Source: an uncultured bacterium
Lineage (GTDB): Bacteria; Cyanobacteriota; Vampirovibrionia; Gastranaerophilales; Gastranaerophilaceae
Length of the DNA stretch: 23,304 nucleotides
Assembly (NCBI GenBank): GCA_905211505.1
Contig: CAJMAX010000013.1
Location: forward strand, 1 to 23,304
Reading direction: 5' to 3'
A program made the translations under genes and the position numbers. The notes below the pieces were generated by a model. That model was given only the letters and a program-made list of their open reading frames with translations. It was not told the DNA's origin and made no database searches. Shown one piece after another: positions 14,915-22,344 of the stretch; position 1 is the first letter of the stretch, and each line of letters starts with the position of its first letter.

Positions 14915-16108
14915 TTATAGTACCTCTGATTTTTTATTTTTCTTTTTTAAAACTTTGTTTTGATATTCTTTATCATATTGAAATTTTGTACCATTTACAA
15001 AGCTTTTTACCACGCTTTTTGCAAAAGTGTTTCTTGCTGACCAGTAAGAAGTATGTGCGAATAGTGCTGAGCGTTTAGACCATACAGAAGAATTATCAAA
15101 AATAACCCCTGTCGGGTTTTCTATTTTTAGGTCTAAGAGTTCTTCCAGCTGTGTAACTGTAAGGTTTCTACTTGATGGAAATCCCAGCGGATCTTCTTTA
15201 AAGTTTACAGTCAAGAAATAGATACCGTTTTCATAAATATATTTTGTTAAATATTTGTTGTAGAAATTTAAGTCATAGTTGGGGTCAGCCATATCTGAAT
15301 AAAATAATGGTACAGGGCTTGCGAAATTAACAACTCCACGCACATATCCTTTTGGTGCGCAGTATTTTTCTGTTGCCTGATTTATATTTAGATAATTTTC
15401 TTTAAGCTTTTCATTATTTTGGTTTAGAACAAGGTGACCCGTATTTGTAATTGCACCTATGTTACCTTTATTGTATGACAATGCAGAAAGACATGTATCG
15501 TTTTGCGGATTGTCATGAATAAATTTTAAGGTTTCCTCGTCTGCATTTAGAGCCTGAAATAGTTTTTCAAGATTTATGTAAGGTAATTTGTACATAAGGT
15601 ACTGGTAAGTTACAAAAGAGCCTGCTGAATATCCATATAAAATTATGTTTTGTCCCTTGTCTGCTTGTTCTTTTACCCTGTCATTAAGCTCATCAAGAAT
15701 CGGGAGCATGTTGTGAGTTTTTTGAACCCAGATTGCGTCATGCAAAAATTGTGTTAATAAACTTCGGATTTCATAAGCAAGTGTGGAACTAAAAGCTTTT
15801 GATATGTTTATTCTGTCTTTTACAAAATCTAAATCTGTTTTACTGTTGTAACCCCAGAAAAAGATTTGCGGTTCACTGTTTATAATTAATTGGTTTTCTT
15901 TTGACCAATTTTTTATAGTCTCATCTTTTTCAAAATTCTTCTTCATTACAGGATGAAGTTTATTTACTCCTTTGATGTACCAGTCTTTCATTTTTGTGTC
16001 ATTGTTGTTAGAACCGTTTATGTACATAAAGGTAAGGTTTGTTGATTGAGCAGAGACTGCTGTTTGCACAAGTAGTAGCGCACATAAAGTTAATAAAATC
16101 TTTTTCAT
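14915..16108 (-). CDS. Secreted alpha/beta-hydrolase-like protein with a GYSAG motif
   Basis: The 397 aa protein has a clear Sec signal peptide (MKKILLTLCALLLVQTAVSA, cut near residue 20 before QSTN). The core shows a beta strand then nucleophile elbow, IILYGYSAGSFVTY, with Ser161 in G-x-S-x-G as in lipases, esterases and other alpha/beta hydrolases. It is preceded by an early strand, LTFMYINGSNNND, that may carry the oxyanion region. Downstream, YVRGVVNFASPVPLF and a His-containing SALFAHTSYW (about 350-359) could supply the rest of the triad; which His and Asp are used cannot be settled here. The C terminus is basic (KKKNKKSEVL). No Shine-Dalgarno is visible. A TGTTAAAAT extended -10 ends 7 nt before the ATG, consistent with a leaderless transcript. 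It heads the unit that ends in nagZ. Confidence 0.72.
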   Translation of the reverse strand: MKKILLTLCALLLVQTAVSAQSTNLTFMYINGSNNNDTKMKDWYIKGVNKLHPVMKKNFEKDETIKNWSKENQLIINSEPQIFFWGYNSKTDLDFVKDRINISKAFSSTLAYEIRSLLTQFLHDAIWVQKTHNMLPILDELNDRVKEQADKGQNIILYGYSAGSFVTYQYLMYKLPYINLEKLFQALNADEETLKFIHDNPQNDTCLSALSYNKGNIGAITNTGHLVLNQNNEKLKENYLNINQATEKYCAPKGYVRGVVNFASPVPLFYSDMADPNYDLNFYNKYLTKYIYENGIYFLTVNFKEDPLGFPSSRNLTVTQLEELLDLKIENPTGVIFDNSSVWSKRSALFAHTSYWSARNTFAKSVVKSFVNGTKFQYDKEYQNKVLKKKNKKSEVL

Positions 16109-16150
16109 AATAAGAATTTTAACACAAGATAATAAAAATAGTTAGCAGAA

Positions 16151-16921
16151 TTATTTGGCTGTTTGTAATACATATCTTGCTGCCGCAGTAGCTGGTATTA
16201 CAATGCTGTCATGAATTCTTACAGGATAAATATCTGTCATATGTTTTGCATCATTTTTTACTACGCAATTATTTTTGGTAATTGAATTTGAACCTGTTGA
16301 ACAGGATACTTCTTTATTAGGTAGATTTGTACCGTTAATATCGATAAATCCGACACAATCAGAAAGAGTAGTGTCACTGCCTGTTGGATATGAGTCTTTT
16401 ATTGGAGCTTCAATAGGTTTAGAACATCCGTTTATCAGTCCTAAATTTTGATAGAAAGCAAATATTGATCCATCAGACAAAATATATGCATGAAACTGGT
16501 TTATAGTACTTTGTGAATATAAACTATTAAGATAGGGGCTTGAGATTTCATACTTTTTATCAGAATTACCTTTTTGCATATTTAAATTAGAAATTCGATT
16601 AACATAAGTTATACCTGTGAGTGTTCCGTTTAATATTGCACAAATAGATTGTGTAGATTCCGGGTTCTCTGAAGCTGCATTTGCTCCGCATTGAGTTGTT
16701 ATCCCTGCATAATCAAATCCATATTGAGCTTGTGACATTCTCGCAGCTTGACTTAATGTCGATATTGTTTTTTTTAATTGCGAACGATATTTTTGGGCGT
16801 TTGTATTTGCAATTAGCGTAGGTATGGTCATTGCTGCTACAACTCCTATTATTCCGAGTGTAATCAGTATTTCAGCCAGAGTAAAGGCTTTTCTTCTTTT
16901 ATGTTCAGTGTTATCTGTCAT
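16151..16921 (-). CDS. Prepilin-like protein 2 (type IV pilin N-terminal methylation motif)
   Basis: From the ATG at 16921 the protein is 256 aa. This start is chosen because AGGAG lies 5 nt upstream; an in-frame TTG at 16951 would swallow that site. A short basic leader (MTDNTEHKRRKA) precedes FTLAEILITLGIIGVVAAM, with prepilin peptidase cleavage before Phe13 and Ala at -1. The remaining soluble part has several cysteines (TTQCGAN, SICAIL, NGCSKP, SDCVGF, VSCSTG, NNCVVK) that could form disulphides, and an FIDINGTNLPNKE block comparable to the DxNG...PN block of the other two prepilin-like proteins. No assembly machinery is nearby. The gene is divergent from a small XRE regulator, across a repeated palindromic operator-like region. 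Confidence 0.85.
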   Translation of the reverse strand: MTDNTEHKRRKAFTLAEILITLGIIGVVAAMTIPTLIANTNAQKYRSQLKKTISTLSQAARMSQAQYGFDYAGITTQCGANAASENPESTQSICAILNGTLTGITYVNRISNLNMQKGNSDKKYEISSPYLNSLYSQSTINQFHAYILSDGSIFAFYQNLGLINGCSKPIEAPIKDSYPTGSDTTLSDCVGFIDINGTNLPNKEVSCSTGSNSITKNNCVVKNDAKHMTDIYPVRIHDSIVIPATAAARYVLQTAK

Positions 16922-16951
16922 TTTTGCTCCTATTGTTAACTTATTAAACAA

Positions 16952-17033
16952 GATATTGATTTATATACCATGATATTGATTTATAAGTCAATAATATTAA
17001 ATATTTAATTTATGTAGTTAAAATAATCAATAT
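16952..17033. promoter_or_regulatory. Operator-like repeats between prepilin-like gene 2 and the XRE regulator
   Basis: The 14-bp sequence GATATTGATTTATA occurs twice, at 16952-16965 and 16972-16985, exactly 20 bp (two helical turns) apart. The second copy forms the left half of a 20-bp near-palindrome, TATTGATTTATAAGTCAATA (16974-16993), with 18 of 20 positions symmetric. An inverted half-site AATCAATAT (17025-17033) overlaps the XRE start codon. A TAAAAT -10 candidate (17019-17024) ends 7 nt before the XRE ATG. The arrangement fits a dimeric repressor controlling both divergent genes; the adjacent XRE protein is the obvious candidate (inference). Confidence 0.65.
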
Positions 17034-17241
17034 GATAAAAATTAAACTTCGGGAATTGATGTGGGAAAGAAATATTTCAGCTGTTCAAATTCAAAAAGAA
17101 ACAGGTATTAATGCAGCAACAATTTCAAGAATTATTAATAAAAAACATAATAATTTAAGTTTGGAAACTATAGATAGATTATGCGATGTTTTAGATTGCA
17201 AGATTCAAGATTTACTTATTTATGAGCGTGTAAATAAATAA
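17032..17241 (+). CDS. XRE/Cro-CI family HTH transcriptional regulator, 69 aa
   Basis: The protein is essentially a single helix-turn-helix domain: IKLRELMWERNISAVQIQKE (3-22), the turn TGINAATISRIINKK (23-37) with the recognition helix, and a C-terminal LSLETIDRLCDVLDCKIQDL helix pair. Small Cro/CI proteins of this kind bind DNA as dimers. No Shine-Dalgarno precedes the ATG; the -10 spacing suggests a leaderless mRNA. A half-site of the upstream operator overlaps its start codon, pointing to autoregulation. It is divergent from prepilin-like gene 2 and is followed 37 nt later by comF. Confidence 0.9.
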   Translation: MIKIKLRELMWERNISAVQIQKETGINAATISRIINKKHNNLSLETIDRLCDVLDCKIQDLLIYERVNK

Positions 17242-17278
17242 TTTTTATAAATTGTTTTAATTATGCTAAAGTTATTTT

Positions 17279-17926
17279 ATGAATGATTTTTTAATAAGCC
17301 TGCTTGATTGGATATATAAAAAGAGATGTTATTTTTGCAGAAGTTCAAACGAGTCTGTAAAAATGTGTTCAAAATGCTTTGATGAACTTGAGTTTTTACC
17401 GGTACAGGTTTCCAGAAAATTTAAAGGGGTAAATATTTACTGTGCAGGGGTTTATTCAAAAAATCTTCAAAAAATGATAAGAGGTTTGAAATATCATAAC
17501 CAGAAGGATTTAGCTTATTATCAGGCAAAATTTATGTGGCAGTACTGGAAAAGGCTCGGGGTAGATGGAAATTTTCAAATTGTACCTGTTCCAATTTTTC
17601 CGAAACGAAAAAGGCAAAGGAAATATAACCATATGGAGCTTGTGGCGGAGGAGTTTTCCAAGCTGTCAGGCTATGATGTAAATTTTAAGTTAATTAAGAG
17701 AATTAAAGATACAAAACCGCAATATAAATTGAATAAATCTCAGAGAATATTGAATCTTACAAAAGCATTTGAGGTTGACAGAGCTGCATTCACTCCTGGC
17801 AAAAAACTGCTAATAATAGATGATATTTGCACGACCGGTTCAACGTTTGAAGAAATGATAAAAGAGTTTAATAATGCAGGTATTTGTGATATAACCTGTT
17901 TTGCAACAACAACACCGTGGGAATAA
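17279..17926 (+). CDS. comF: ComF family phosphoribosyltransferase-like protein
   Basis: The 215 aa protein has the ComF architecture. An N-terminal four-cysteine zinc finger (RCYFCRSS, then KMCSKCFDEL) is followed by VYSKNLQKMIRGLKYHNQKD, the QIVPVPIFPKRKRQRKYNHMEL block and the PRPP-binding motif LLIIDDICTTGSTFEEM (about 182-198). ComF proteins are cytoplasmic and assist DNA uptake during natural transformation in several bacteria. Here, three prepilin-like genes in the window make a competence role conceivable, but no other com gene is present. No strong Shine-Dalgarno is seen. It appears to start or continue a plus-strand run with the following three genes. Confidence 0.9.
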   Translation: MNDFLISLLDWIYKKRCYFCRSSNESVKMCSKCFDELEFLPVQVSRKFKGVNIYCAGVYSKNLQKMIRGLKYHNQKDLAYYQAKFMWQYWKRLGVDGNFQIVPVPIFPKRKRQRKYNHMELVAEEFSKLSGYDVNFKLIKRIKDTKPQYKLNKSQRILNLTKAFEVDRAAFTPGKKLLIIDDICTTGSTFEEMIKEFNNAGICDITCFATTTPWE

Positions 17927-17944
17927 TAAAAATTTAAAAGAAAA

Positions 17945-18271
17945 ATGATAATTTCAGAATTTGCAAAATACTTACAAGAACATAATGATGAACTTTTAAC
18001 CCGTAAAACTACGGCGTTGAAGCTTTTACATGAATGGCTCAAGTGTGTTATTAATAAAAATCCTAAGAATAATATTGATAAAATTGTTCATAAAGAAATT
18101 TTGTATTGCGAGAATTCTAATGGAGATTATGTTATTATAGGAAAGTCAGATAGTGGCAGGGTGCTTGTTTCTGCACTAATAAAATTTGCAAAGAGTTACG
18201 AAAATTATAGCCATGCAAAATGGCTTCATCTGACAGAAAAATCATATCAGGAGAAAAATTATGACGAATAA
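17945..18271 (+). CDS. Unrecognised 108 aa protein
   Basis: I do not recognise it. The protein is a compact, mixed helical domain: MIISEFAKYLQEHNDELLTR, then KLLHEWLKCVINK, a beta-like segment GDYVIIGKSDSGRVLVSALI, and a helical end. It has no signal peptide, membrane segment or metal-binding pattern. It begins 18 nt after comF and its 3' end overlaps the start of the acyltransferase gene by 11 nt, so the two are probably translationally coupled. The ribosome binding site is weak (AAAAG). Function unknown. Confidence 0.7.
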   Translation: MIISEFAKYLQEHNDELLTRKTTALKLLHEWLKCVINKNPKNNIDKIVHKEILYCENSNGDYVIIGKSDSGRVLVSALIKFAKSYENYSHAKWLHLTEKSYQEKNYDE

Positions 18272-18944
18272 TGAAAATGAAGAATATATAACAATAAAGC
18301 CTTATCGTCCTGAGCCAGGTGGTAATCAAATAAATTATTACAAAGATGGATTTTTGTGTGTAAATGTTGAAATGAAAGGCTTGAATATTAAGTTTAACGG
18401 TGATGACAATGTTGTTAATATTGAACTCCCCGCGAATTTTTCAAATTGTGCAATTGTCATGGATGGGAATAATAACACTTTTAATCTGAAAAGTACTAAG
18501 CATAGAACAATTCGTAATACAACATTCGGACTCGAAGGAGGTTCAACAATCAATGTTGGTTCTGGACTTTCTGTTTACCGTGATACAAATATTGTTGCGA
18601 AAAATGGTAAAACAATTACGATAGGTGATGAATGCATGTTTGCCCGCGAAATTATGATACGCAATAATGACGGGCATGTAATTTTAGATAAAAAGACAGG
18701 AGAACTTCTAAATCCTCCTGAAGATATTATAATTGGAAACCACGTTTGGATTGGAATGCGTGTTATGATATTTAAAGGGGCAGTTATTCCAGATGGGTCT
18801 GTTGTTGGTGCAGGTTCTTTGGTTAATAAAAAGTTTGAGGAAGAAAATATTCTTATTGCAGGCTCTCCGGCTAAGAAAATTCGTTCTGATATAGAATGGC
18901 GCCGTGAAGATTTTGCAAAGTATATGGATAATAATACCAAATAA
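18261..18944 (+). CDS. Left-handed beta-helix acyltransferase (hexapeptide repeat family)
   Basis: The 227 aa protein has irregular N-terminal beta repeats (VNIELPANFSNCAIVMDGN, around 50-70) followed by a hexapeptide-repeat acyltransferase domain: TITIGDECMFAREIMIRNNDGH (catalytic-type His139), IIIGNHVWIGMRVMIFKGAV (about 156-175), GSVVGAGSLVNKK, then AGSPAKKIRSDIEW. This resembles O-acetyltransferases that modify surface polysaccharide sugars, using acetyl-CoA. The substrate is not shown by the sequence. AGGAGA at 18249-18254 supports the ATG. It overlaps the upstream 108 aa gene and is followed 21 nt later by a membrane protein gene. Confidence 0.87.
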   Translation: MTNNENEEYITIKPYRPEPGGNQINYYKDGFLCVNVEMKGLNIKFNGDDNVVNIELPANFSNCAIVMDGNNNTFNLKSTKHRTIRNTTFGLEGGSTINVGSGLSVYRDTNIVAKNGKTITIGDECMFAREIMIRNNDGHVILDKKTGELLNPPEDIIIGNHVWIGMRVMIFKGAVIPDGSVVGAGSLVNKKFEEENILIAGSPAKKIRSDIEWRREDFAKYMDNNTK

Positions 18945-18965
18945 TTTTTGGTAGTGAGGTCTATT

Positions 18966-19394
18966 ATGTATAGAAATACTTTAACTTATCGCTTTGCCTT
19001 GCTTGCCGGGATTTTTACGGCATCAGTAGCTATACTTTCATTTTTAGAAATATTTTCAAGCAGTCAAAATTGGGCCTATGGAGTTTTACTGCCGATGGAG
19101 CTTCTTATTTTACCTGCTTCGGGTATGTGTGGGTTGGTTCTTTTGGTTTTAGATATTATTTTTAAAAAGCAGTTCAAGCCTTTTAAGTTTAATAATAAAT
19201 TTTCAATCGTGTTAGAGTGGCTTTTGATAGCAGGATATGTATTTGTTACCGGATATATGATTTTGGGTATTATGCAGTCTTATTTAAATACTCCCAAAGA
19301 AGCTCTTTCTATTTTGGGGATTTATTTTGTAGCCGGTGCAGTTTTTGCTCTTGTTGTAAGATTTATTGCGTTTAAAGTTTCTGAGCGAAAATAG
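18966..19394 (+). CDS. Unknown four-TM integral membrane protein
   Basis: From the ATG at 18966 the protein is 142 aa; an in-frame TTG at 18948 exists, but GTGAGG lies just upstream of the ATG. Four hydrophobic segments are clear: FALLAGIFTASVAILSFLEI (about 10-29), the LLPMELLILPASGMCGLVLL region (about 45-66), LEWLLIAGYVFVTGYMILGI (about 83-103) and ILGIYFVAGAVFALVVRFIA (about 116-136). A short basic loop (KKQFKPFKFNNK) lies between the second and third, and the C terminus is basic. I do not recognise the family. It closes the plus-strand run that includes comF and the acyltransferase. Confidence 0.75.
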   Translation: MYRNTLTYRFALLAGIFTASVAILSFLEIFSSSQNWAYGVLLPMELLILPASGMCGLVLLVLDIIFKKQFKPFKFNNKFSIVLEWLLIAGYVFVTGYMILGIMQSYLNTPKEALSILGIYFVAGAVFALVVRFIAFKVSERK

Positions 19395-19455
19395 GATACC
19401 TAAATTTAACTCTATGTAAAGATTATTTTAAAACTACCCTAAAGAGTTTATTTAT

Positions 19456-19463
19456 GCTATACT
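19456..19463 (+). promoter_or_regulatory. Extended -10 promoter of gyrA
   Basis: GC followed by TATACT (19458-19463), preceded by T at 19455, forms TGCTATACT, an extended -10 element. No convincing -35 box lies at the right distance, as expected for extended -10 promoters. The leader of about 25 nt contains the GGAGG (19483-19487) that sets the TTG start of gyrA. Confidence 0.5.
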
Positions 19464-19495
19464 TACAATAAGATTATAGACTGGAGGGAAGAGTA

Positions 19496-22042
19496 TTGAC
19501 TCAGCAAAATATTTTTGATCACGGGAAAATCGTTCCTGTTAACATAAGAGAAGAGATGAAACGTTCATATATTGATTATGCGATGAGTGTAATTGTTGGA
19601 CGTGCGTTGCCGGATGTCCGTGATGGTTTGAAGCCTGTACACAGACGTATTTTATATGCAATGAATGAACTTGGGATGTATCCGGATAAGCCGTTTAAGA
19701 AATGTGCACGTATTGTTGGTGAAGTTCTTGGTAAATACCACCCTCACGGTGATAGTTCTGTTTATGAAGCTTTAGTTCGTATGGCGCAAGATTTTTCTAC
19801 AAGATACTTAATGGTTGACGGGCATGGAAACTTCGGTTCTGTTGATGGTGACGGGGCTGCTGCAATGCGTTATACAGAAGCACGTATGCATAAAATTACT
19901 CAGTCAATGCTTGCGGATATTGATTGTGAGACAGTTGAGTTTGAACCTAACTTTGACGGTTCATTGCAAGAGCCTTCAGTTCTTCCTGTCAGATTGCCAA
20001 TGTTATTGTTAAATGGTGTTTCAGGTATTGCTGTTGGTATGGCAACTAATATTCCGCCTCATAATCTTTGCGAAATTGTTGATGGTACAATTGCATTGAT
20101 TGATAATCCAAAAATTACTATTCCTGAACTTATGGAATATATTAAAGGACCTGATTTCCCAACAGCGGCAACAATTATTGGTTTAAATGATATTAAGCAG
20201 GCTTATGAAACTGGTAGAGGTTCTATTAAGATGTCTGCAGTTTCAGGTTTTGAAGAAATTGCAGGTGGCGGTGGTCGTCAAGCTAGAACAGCCATTGTGG
20301 TTACAGAAATTCCTTATCAAGTTAATAAATCAATGTTGATTGAAAAAATTGCTGATTTGGTTAAAGAACAAAGAATTACTGGTATTTCAGATATTCGTGA
20401 CGAATCTGACCGTGAAGGTATGAGGATTGTTATTGAATTGAAACGTGATGCTAAGCCTGATGTTGTAAGAAATAACTTATATAAATATACTCAATTAGCA
20501 ACTACATTTGGAGTTAATATGGTTGCTTTGTGTGGCAAACAGCCTCGATTAATGAACTTGTACGAAGTATTGAATGAGTTTGTTGAACACAGAATTGAAA
20601 TAGTAACCAGAAGAACTATTTTCTTCTTGAAAAAAGCTAAAGTCAGAGCTCATATTTTAGCCGGTTTAATTATTGCGCTTGGTTCTATTGATGAAGTTAT
20701 TGAACTTATTAAAAAGTCTAAAACAACAGACGATGCGCGCGAAGGCTTGATGAGCAGATTTGGTTTAGACGTTGATCAAGCTAATGCAATCCTTGAAATG
20801 CAATTGAGACGTTTGACAGGATTGGAACAAGACAAAGTTAAAGCGGAATATGACGAGTTGTTAAAGAAGATTGCTGAATACGAATCAATTTTGGCAAGTC
20901 GTCAAAAAATTCTTGATATTATCAAGGCTGAACTTCTTGAAGATAAAGAAAAGTATGGTGATGATAGAAAAACACAAATTTTACCTGAACAGGGTGAAGT
21001 TACAATTGAAGACTTAACTCCAAATACACCAATGGCTGTATTTATTACCCATCAGGGCTATTTAAAGAGAATTTCTCTAGACACATTTGAACGTCAAAAC
21101 CGTGCAACTCGTGGTAAATCAGGTATGAAAACTAAAGAAGATGATGATATTCAACATTTCTTTACCGCAATGATGCATGATAAAGTGTTGTTCTTCTCAT
21201 CAAAAGGTACAGTATACAGTTTGAATGTTTATGACTTCCCTGAGGGTGGTCGTCAGGCAAAAGGCTTACCTATTATAAATGTTCTTCCTATCGACCAGGA
21301 TGAAACAATTACGGCGGTTGTACCGGTAAGTTCATTCTCTAAAGATTTGAATTTAATCATGTTGACTAAAAAAGGTAATATCAAACGTATTGAACTTGAT
21401 AATTTCTCAAATATCAGACGTAACGGTATTATTGCAATTGGTTTGGATGAGGGCGACAGCCTATGCTGGGTTAAACTTGCAACTGCAAAAGATGAAATCA
21501 TTATCGGTACGTCTTGCGGTATGGCAATCAGATTCCCTATTCAAGATTTAAGACCTTTAGGCAGAAGTGCAAGAGGGGTAATTTCGATGAAATTGCGCTC
21601 AGGTGATGAGATTGTAGGATGTGATATTGTTCCTCAAGATTACGATGCTGATTTACTTGTTGTAACTTCAGACGGTTTTGGAAAACGTACAAAATTATCT
21701 GAATTTAGAACTCAAAACAGAGGTGGTATCGGTTTGATTGCAACTAAGTTTAAATCTTCATCTTCAAGACTTGTGGCATTAACTATTGTAAAAGAATCTG
21801 ACGATATTATGCTGGTGACATCAAATGGTGTAGTAACAAGACTTAATGCTGGTTCAATTTCACAGCAAGGTCGTCCTGCAACAGGAGTAAGAGCTCAGAA
21901 TCTGAATGACAATGATATGGTATGTTCAGTAAATAAAATCTTAAACCCTGATGATGATGATGTGACAATAAAAGTTGCAAAACCTGAGGCTGAGCAACAG
22001 GTTGATGATGTTCAGCAGACAAGTTTGTTGGAAGATAAATAG
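19496..22042 (+). CDS. gyrA: DNA gyrase subunit A
   Basis: The 848 aa subunit cleaves and rejoins DNA in the gyrase heterotetramer. The breakage domain has [40 protein letters not shown] and the active-site AMRYTEARM with Tyr126. The tower and coiled coil follow ([12 protein letters not shown]), and the C-terminal beta-pinwheel repeats run to about residue 815. At quinolone-linked positions it has Ser87 (E. coli Ser83) and Glu91 (E. coli Asp87), which read as wild type. The GyrA-box position reads QNRATRG (534-540) instead of QRRGGKG, so a ParC-like paralogue is a minor alternative. The start is TTG, set by a strong GGAGG 8 nt upstream. The tail is acidic. gyrB is not in the window. Confidence 0.92.
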   Translation: MTQQNIFDHGKIVPVNIREEMKRSYIDYAMSVIVGRALPDVRDGLKPVHRRILYAMNELGMYPDKPFKKCARIVGEVLGKYHPHGDSSVYEALVRMAQDFSTRYLMVDGHGNFGSVDGDGAAAMRYTEARMHKITQSMLADIDCETVEFEPNFDGSLQEPSVLPVRLPMLLLNGVSGIAVGMATNIPPHNLCEIVDGTIALIDNPKITIPELMEYIKGPDFPTAATIIGLNDIKQAYETGRGSIKMSAVSGFEEIAGGGGRQARTAIVVTEIPYQVNKSMLIEKIADLVKEQRITGISDIRDESDREGMRIVIELKRDAKPDVVRNNLYKYTQLATTFGVNMVALCGKQPRLMNLYEVLNEFVEHRIEIVTRRTIFFLKKAKVRAHILAGLIIALGSIDEVIELIKKSKTTDDAREGLMSRFGLDVDQANAILEMQLRRLTGLEQDKVKAEYDELLKKIAEYESILASRQKILDIIKAELLEDKEKYGDDRKTQILPEQGEVTIEDLTPNTPMAVFITHQGYLKRISLDTFERQNRATRGKSGMKTKEDDDIQHFFTAMMHDKVLFFSSKGTVYSLNVYDFPEGGRQAKGLPIINVLPIDQDETITAVVPVSSFSKDLNLIMLTKKGNIKRIELDNFSNIRRNGIIAIGLDEGDSLCWVKLATAKDEIIIGTSCGMAIRFPIQDLRPLGRSARGVISMKLRSGDEIVGCDIVPQDYDADLLVVTSDGFGKRTKLSEFRTQNRGGIGLIATKFKSSSSRLVALTIVKESDDIMLVTSNGVVTRLNAGSISQQGRPATGVRAQNLNDNDMVCSVNKILNPDDDDVTIKVAKPEAEQQVDDVQQTSLLEDK

Positions 22043-22046
22043 ATGT

Positions 22047-22104
22047 AAATACATAAAAGAAGAAGGTGACTTTAACTCAAGTCACCTTCTTCTTTTATGT
22101 ATTT
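22047..22104. terminator. 26-bp perfect hairpin terminator of gyrA, overlapping the convergent gene
   Basis: The left arm 22047-22072 and right arm 22079-22104 are perfect reverse complements over 26 bp, around a six-base TAACTC loop and followed by TTTT then TATTTT. It begins 4 nt after the gyrA stop. The right arm lies inside the 3' end of the convergent AbrB/MazE-like gene (codons for about KYIKEEGD), so one sequence is both coding and terminator. The stem is much longer than normal terminators need. Confidence 0.92.
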
Positions 22105-22239
22105 TTTTATTTTAAGGGTATTGTTTTCTATTTCCATTTCTATAGAATCTGTTTCGGGGTCAATTTTTAAGAGCTCAATAATTACTTTTGGAATAAAAAG
22201 GGAATACCCGTTGCCTGTTCGAAATAATTTGCGTATCAT
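22072..22239 (-). CDS. AbrB/MazE-like swapped-hairpin DNA-binding protein, 55 aa
   Basis: A 55 aa protein can be read on the minus strand. It starts MIRKLFRTGNGYSLFIPKV, which matches the AbrB/MazE pattern of a basic strand, a G-N/S-Y turn and a (S/L)-x-IPK element. It continues with an ELLKIDPE turn, an EMEIENNTLKIKK strand pair and an acidic tail EEGDLS. Small proteins of this kind bind DNA as dimers and act as transition-state regulators or as antitoxins. No toxin gene is adjacent; gyrA is downstream and convergent. AGGAC precedes the ATG. It is divergent from prepilin-like gene 3, across a large palindrome that is its likely operator (inference). Its last codons form half of the gyrA terminator. 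Confidence 0.82.
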   Translation of the reverse strand: MIRKLFRTGNGYSLFIPKVIIELLKIDPETDSIEMEIENNTLKIKKYIKEEGDLS

Positions 22240-22296
22240 AAATGTCCTATCTATTACAATGTATATAACATGTACTTTACAAAAGATAAGAAATGA

Positions 22297-22335
22297 TTTA
22301 TATTATAACATGTTAATAACAGGTTATAATATAAA
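22297..22335. promoter_or_regulatory. 39-bp palindrome with a TATAAT in each arm between the AbrB-like gene and prepilin-like gene 3
   Basis: Arms 22297-22309 and 22323-22335 are perfect 13-bp inverted repeats. The 13 nt between them contain TGTTAATAACA, itself symmetric, so the whole element is palindromic apart from one mismatched pair and the centre base. The right arm holds a plus-strand TATAAT (22325-22330) for the prepilin-like gene. The left arm holds the mirror-image minus-strand TATAAT (22307-22302) for the AbrB-like gene. TATAACATGT occurs at 22304-22313 and again at 22264-22273, exactly 40 bp apart. A dimeric repressor bound here would cover both -10 boxes. Confidence 0.75.
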
Positions 22336-22344
22336 GGGTTTATA

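Noticed and set aside
19742..19770. Quinolone resistance substitutions in gyrA
   Set aside because: The E. coli Ser83-equivalent is Ser; Glu at the Asp87 position is a common natural residue in susceptible species.
22072..22239. A type II toxin-antitoxin pair built on the MazE-like protein
   Set aside because: No toxin frame is adjacent on either side; the downstream neighbour is gyrA in convergent orientation and the upstream one is a prepilin-like gene.
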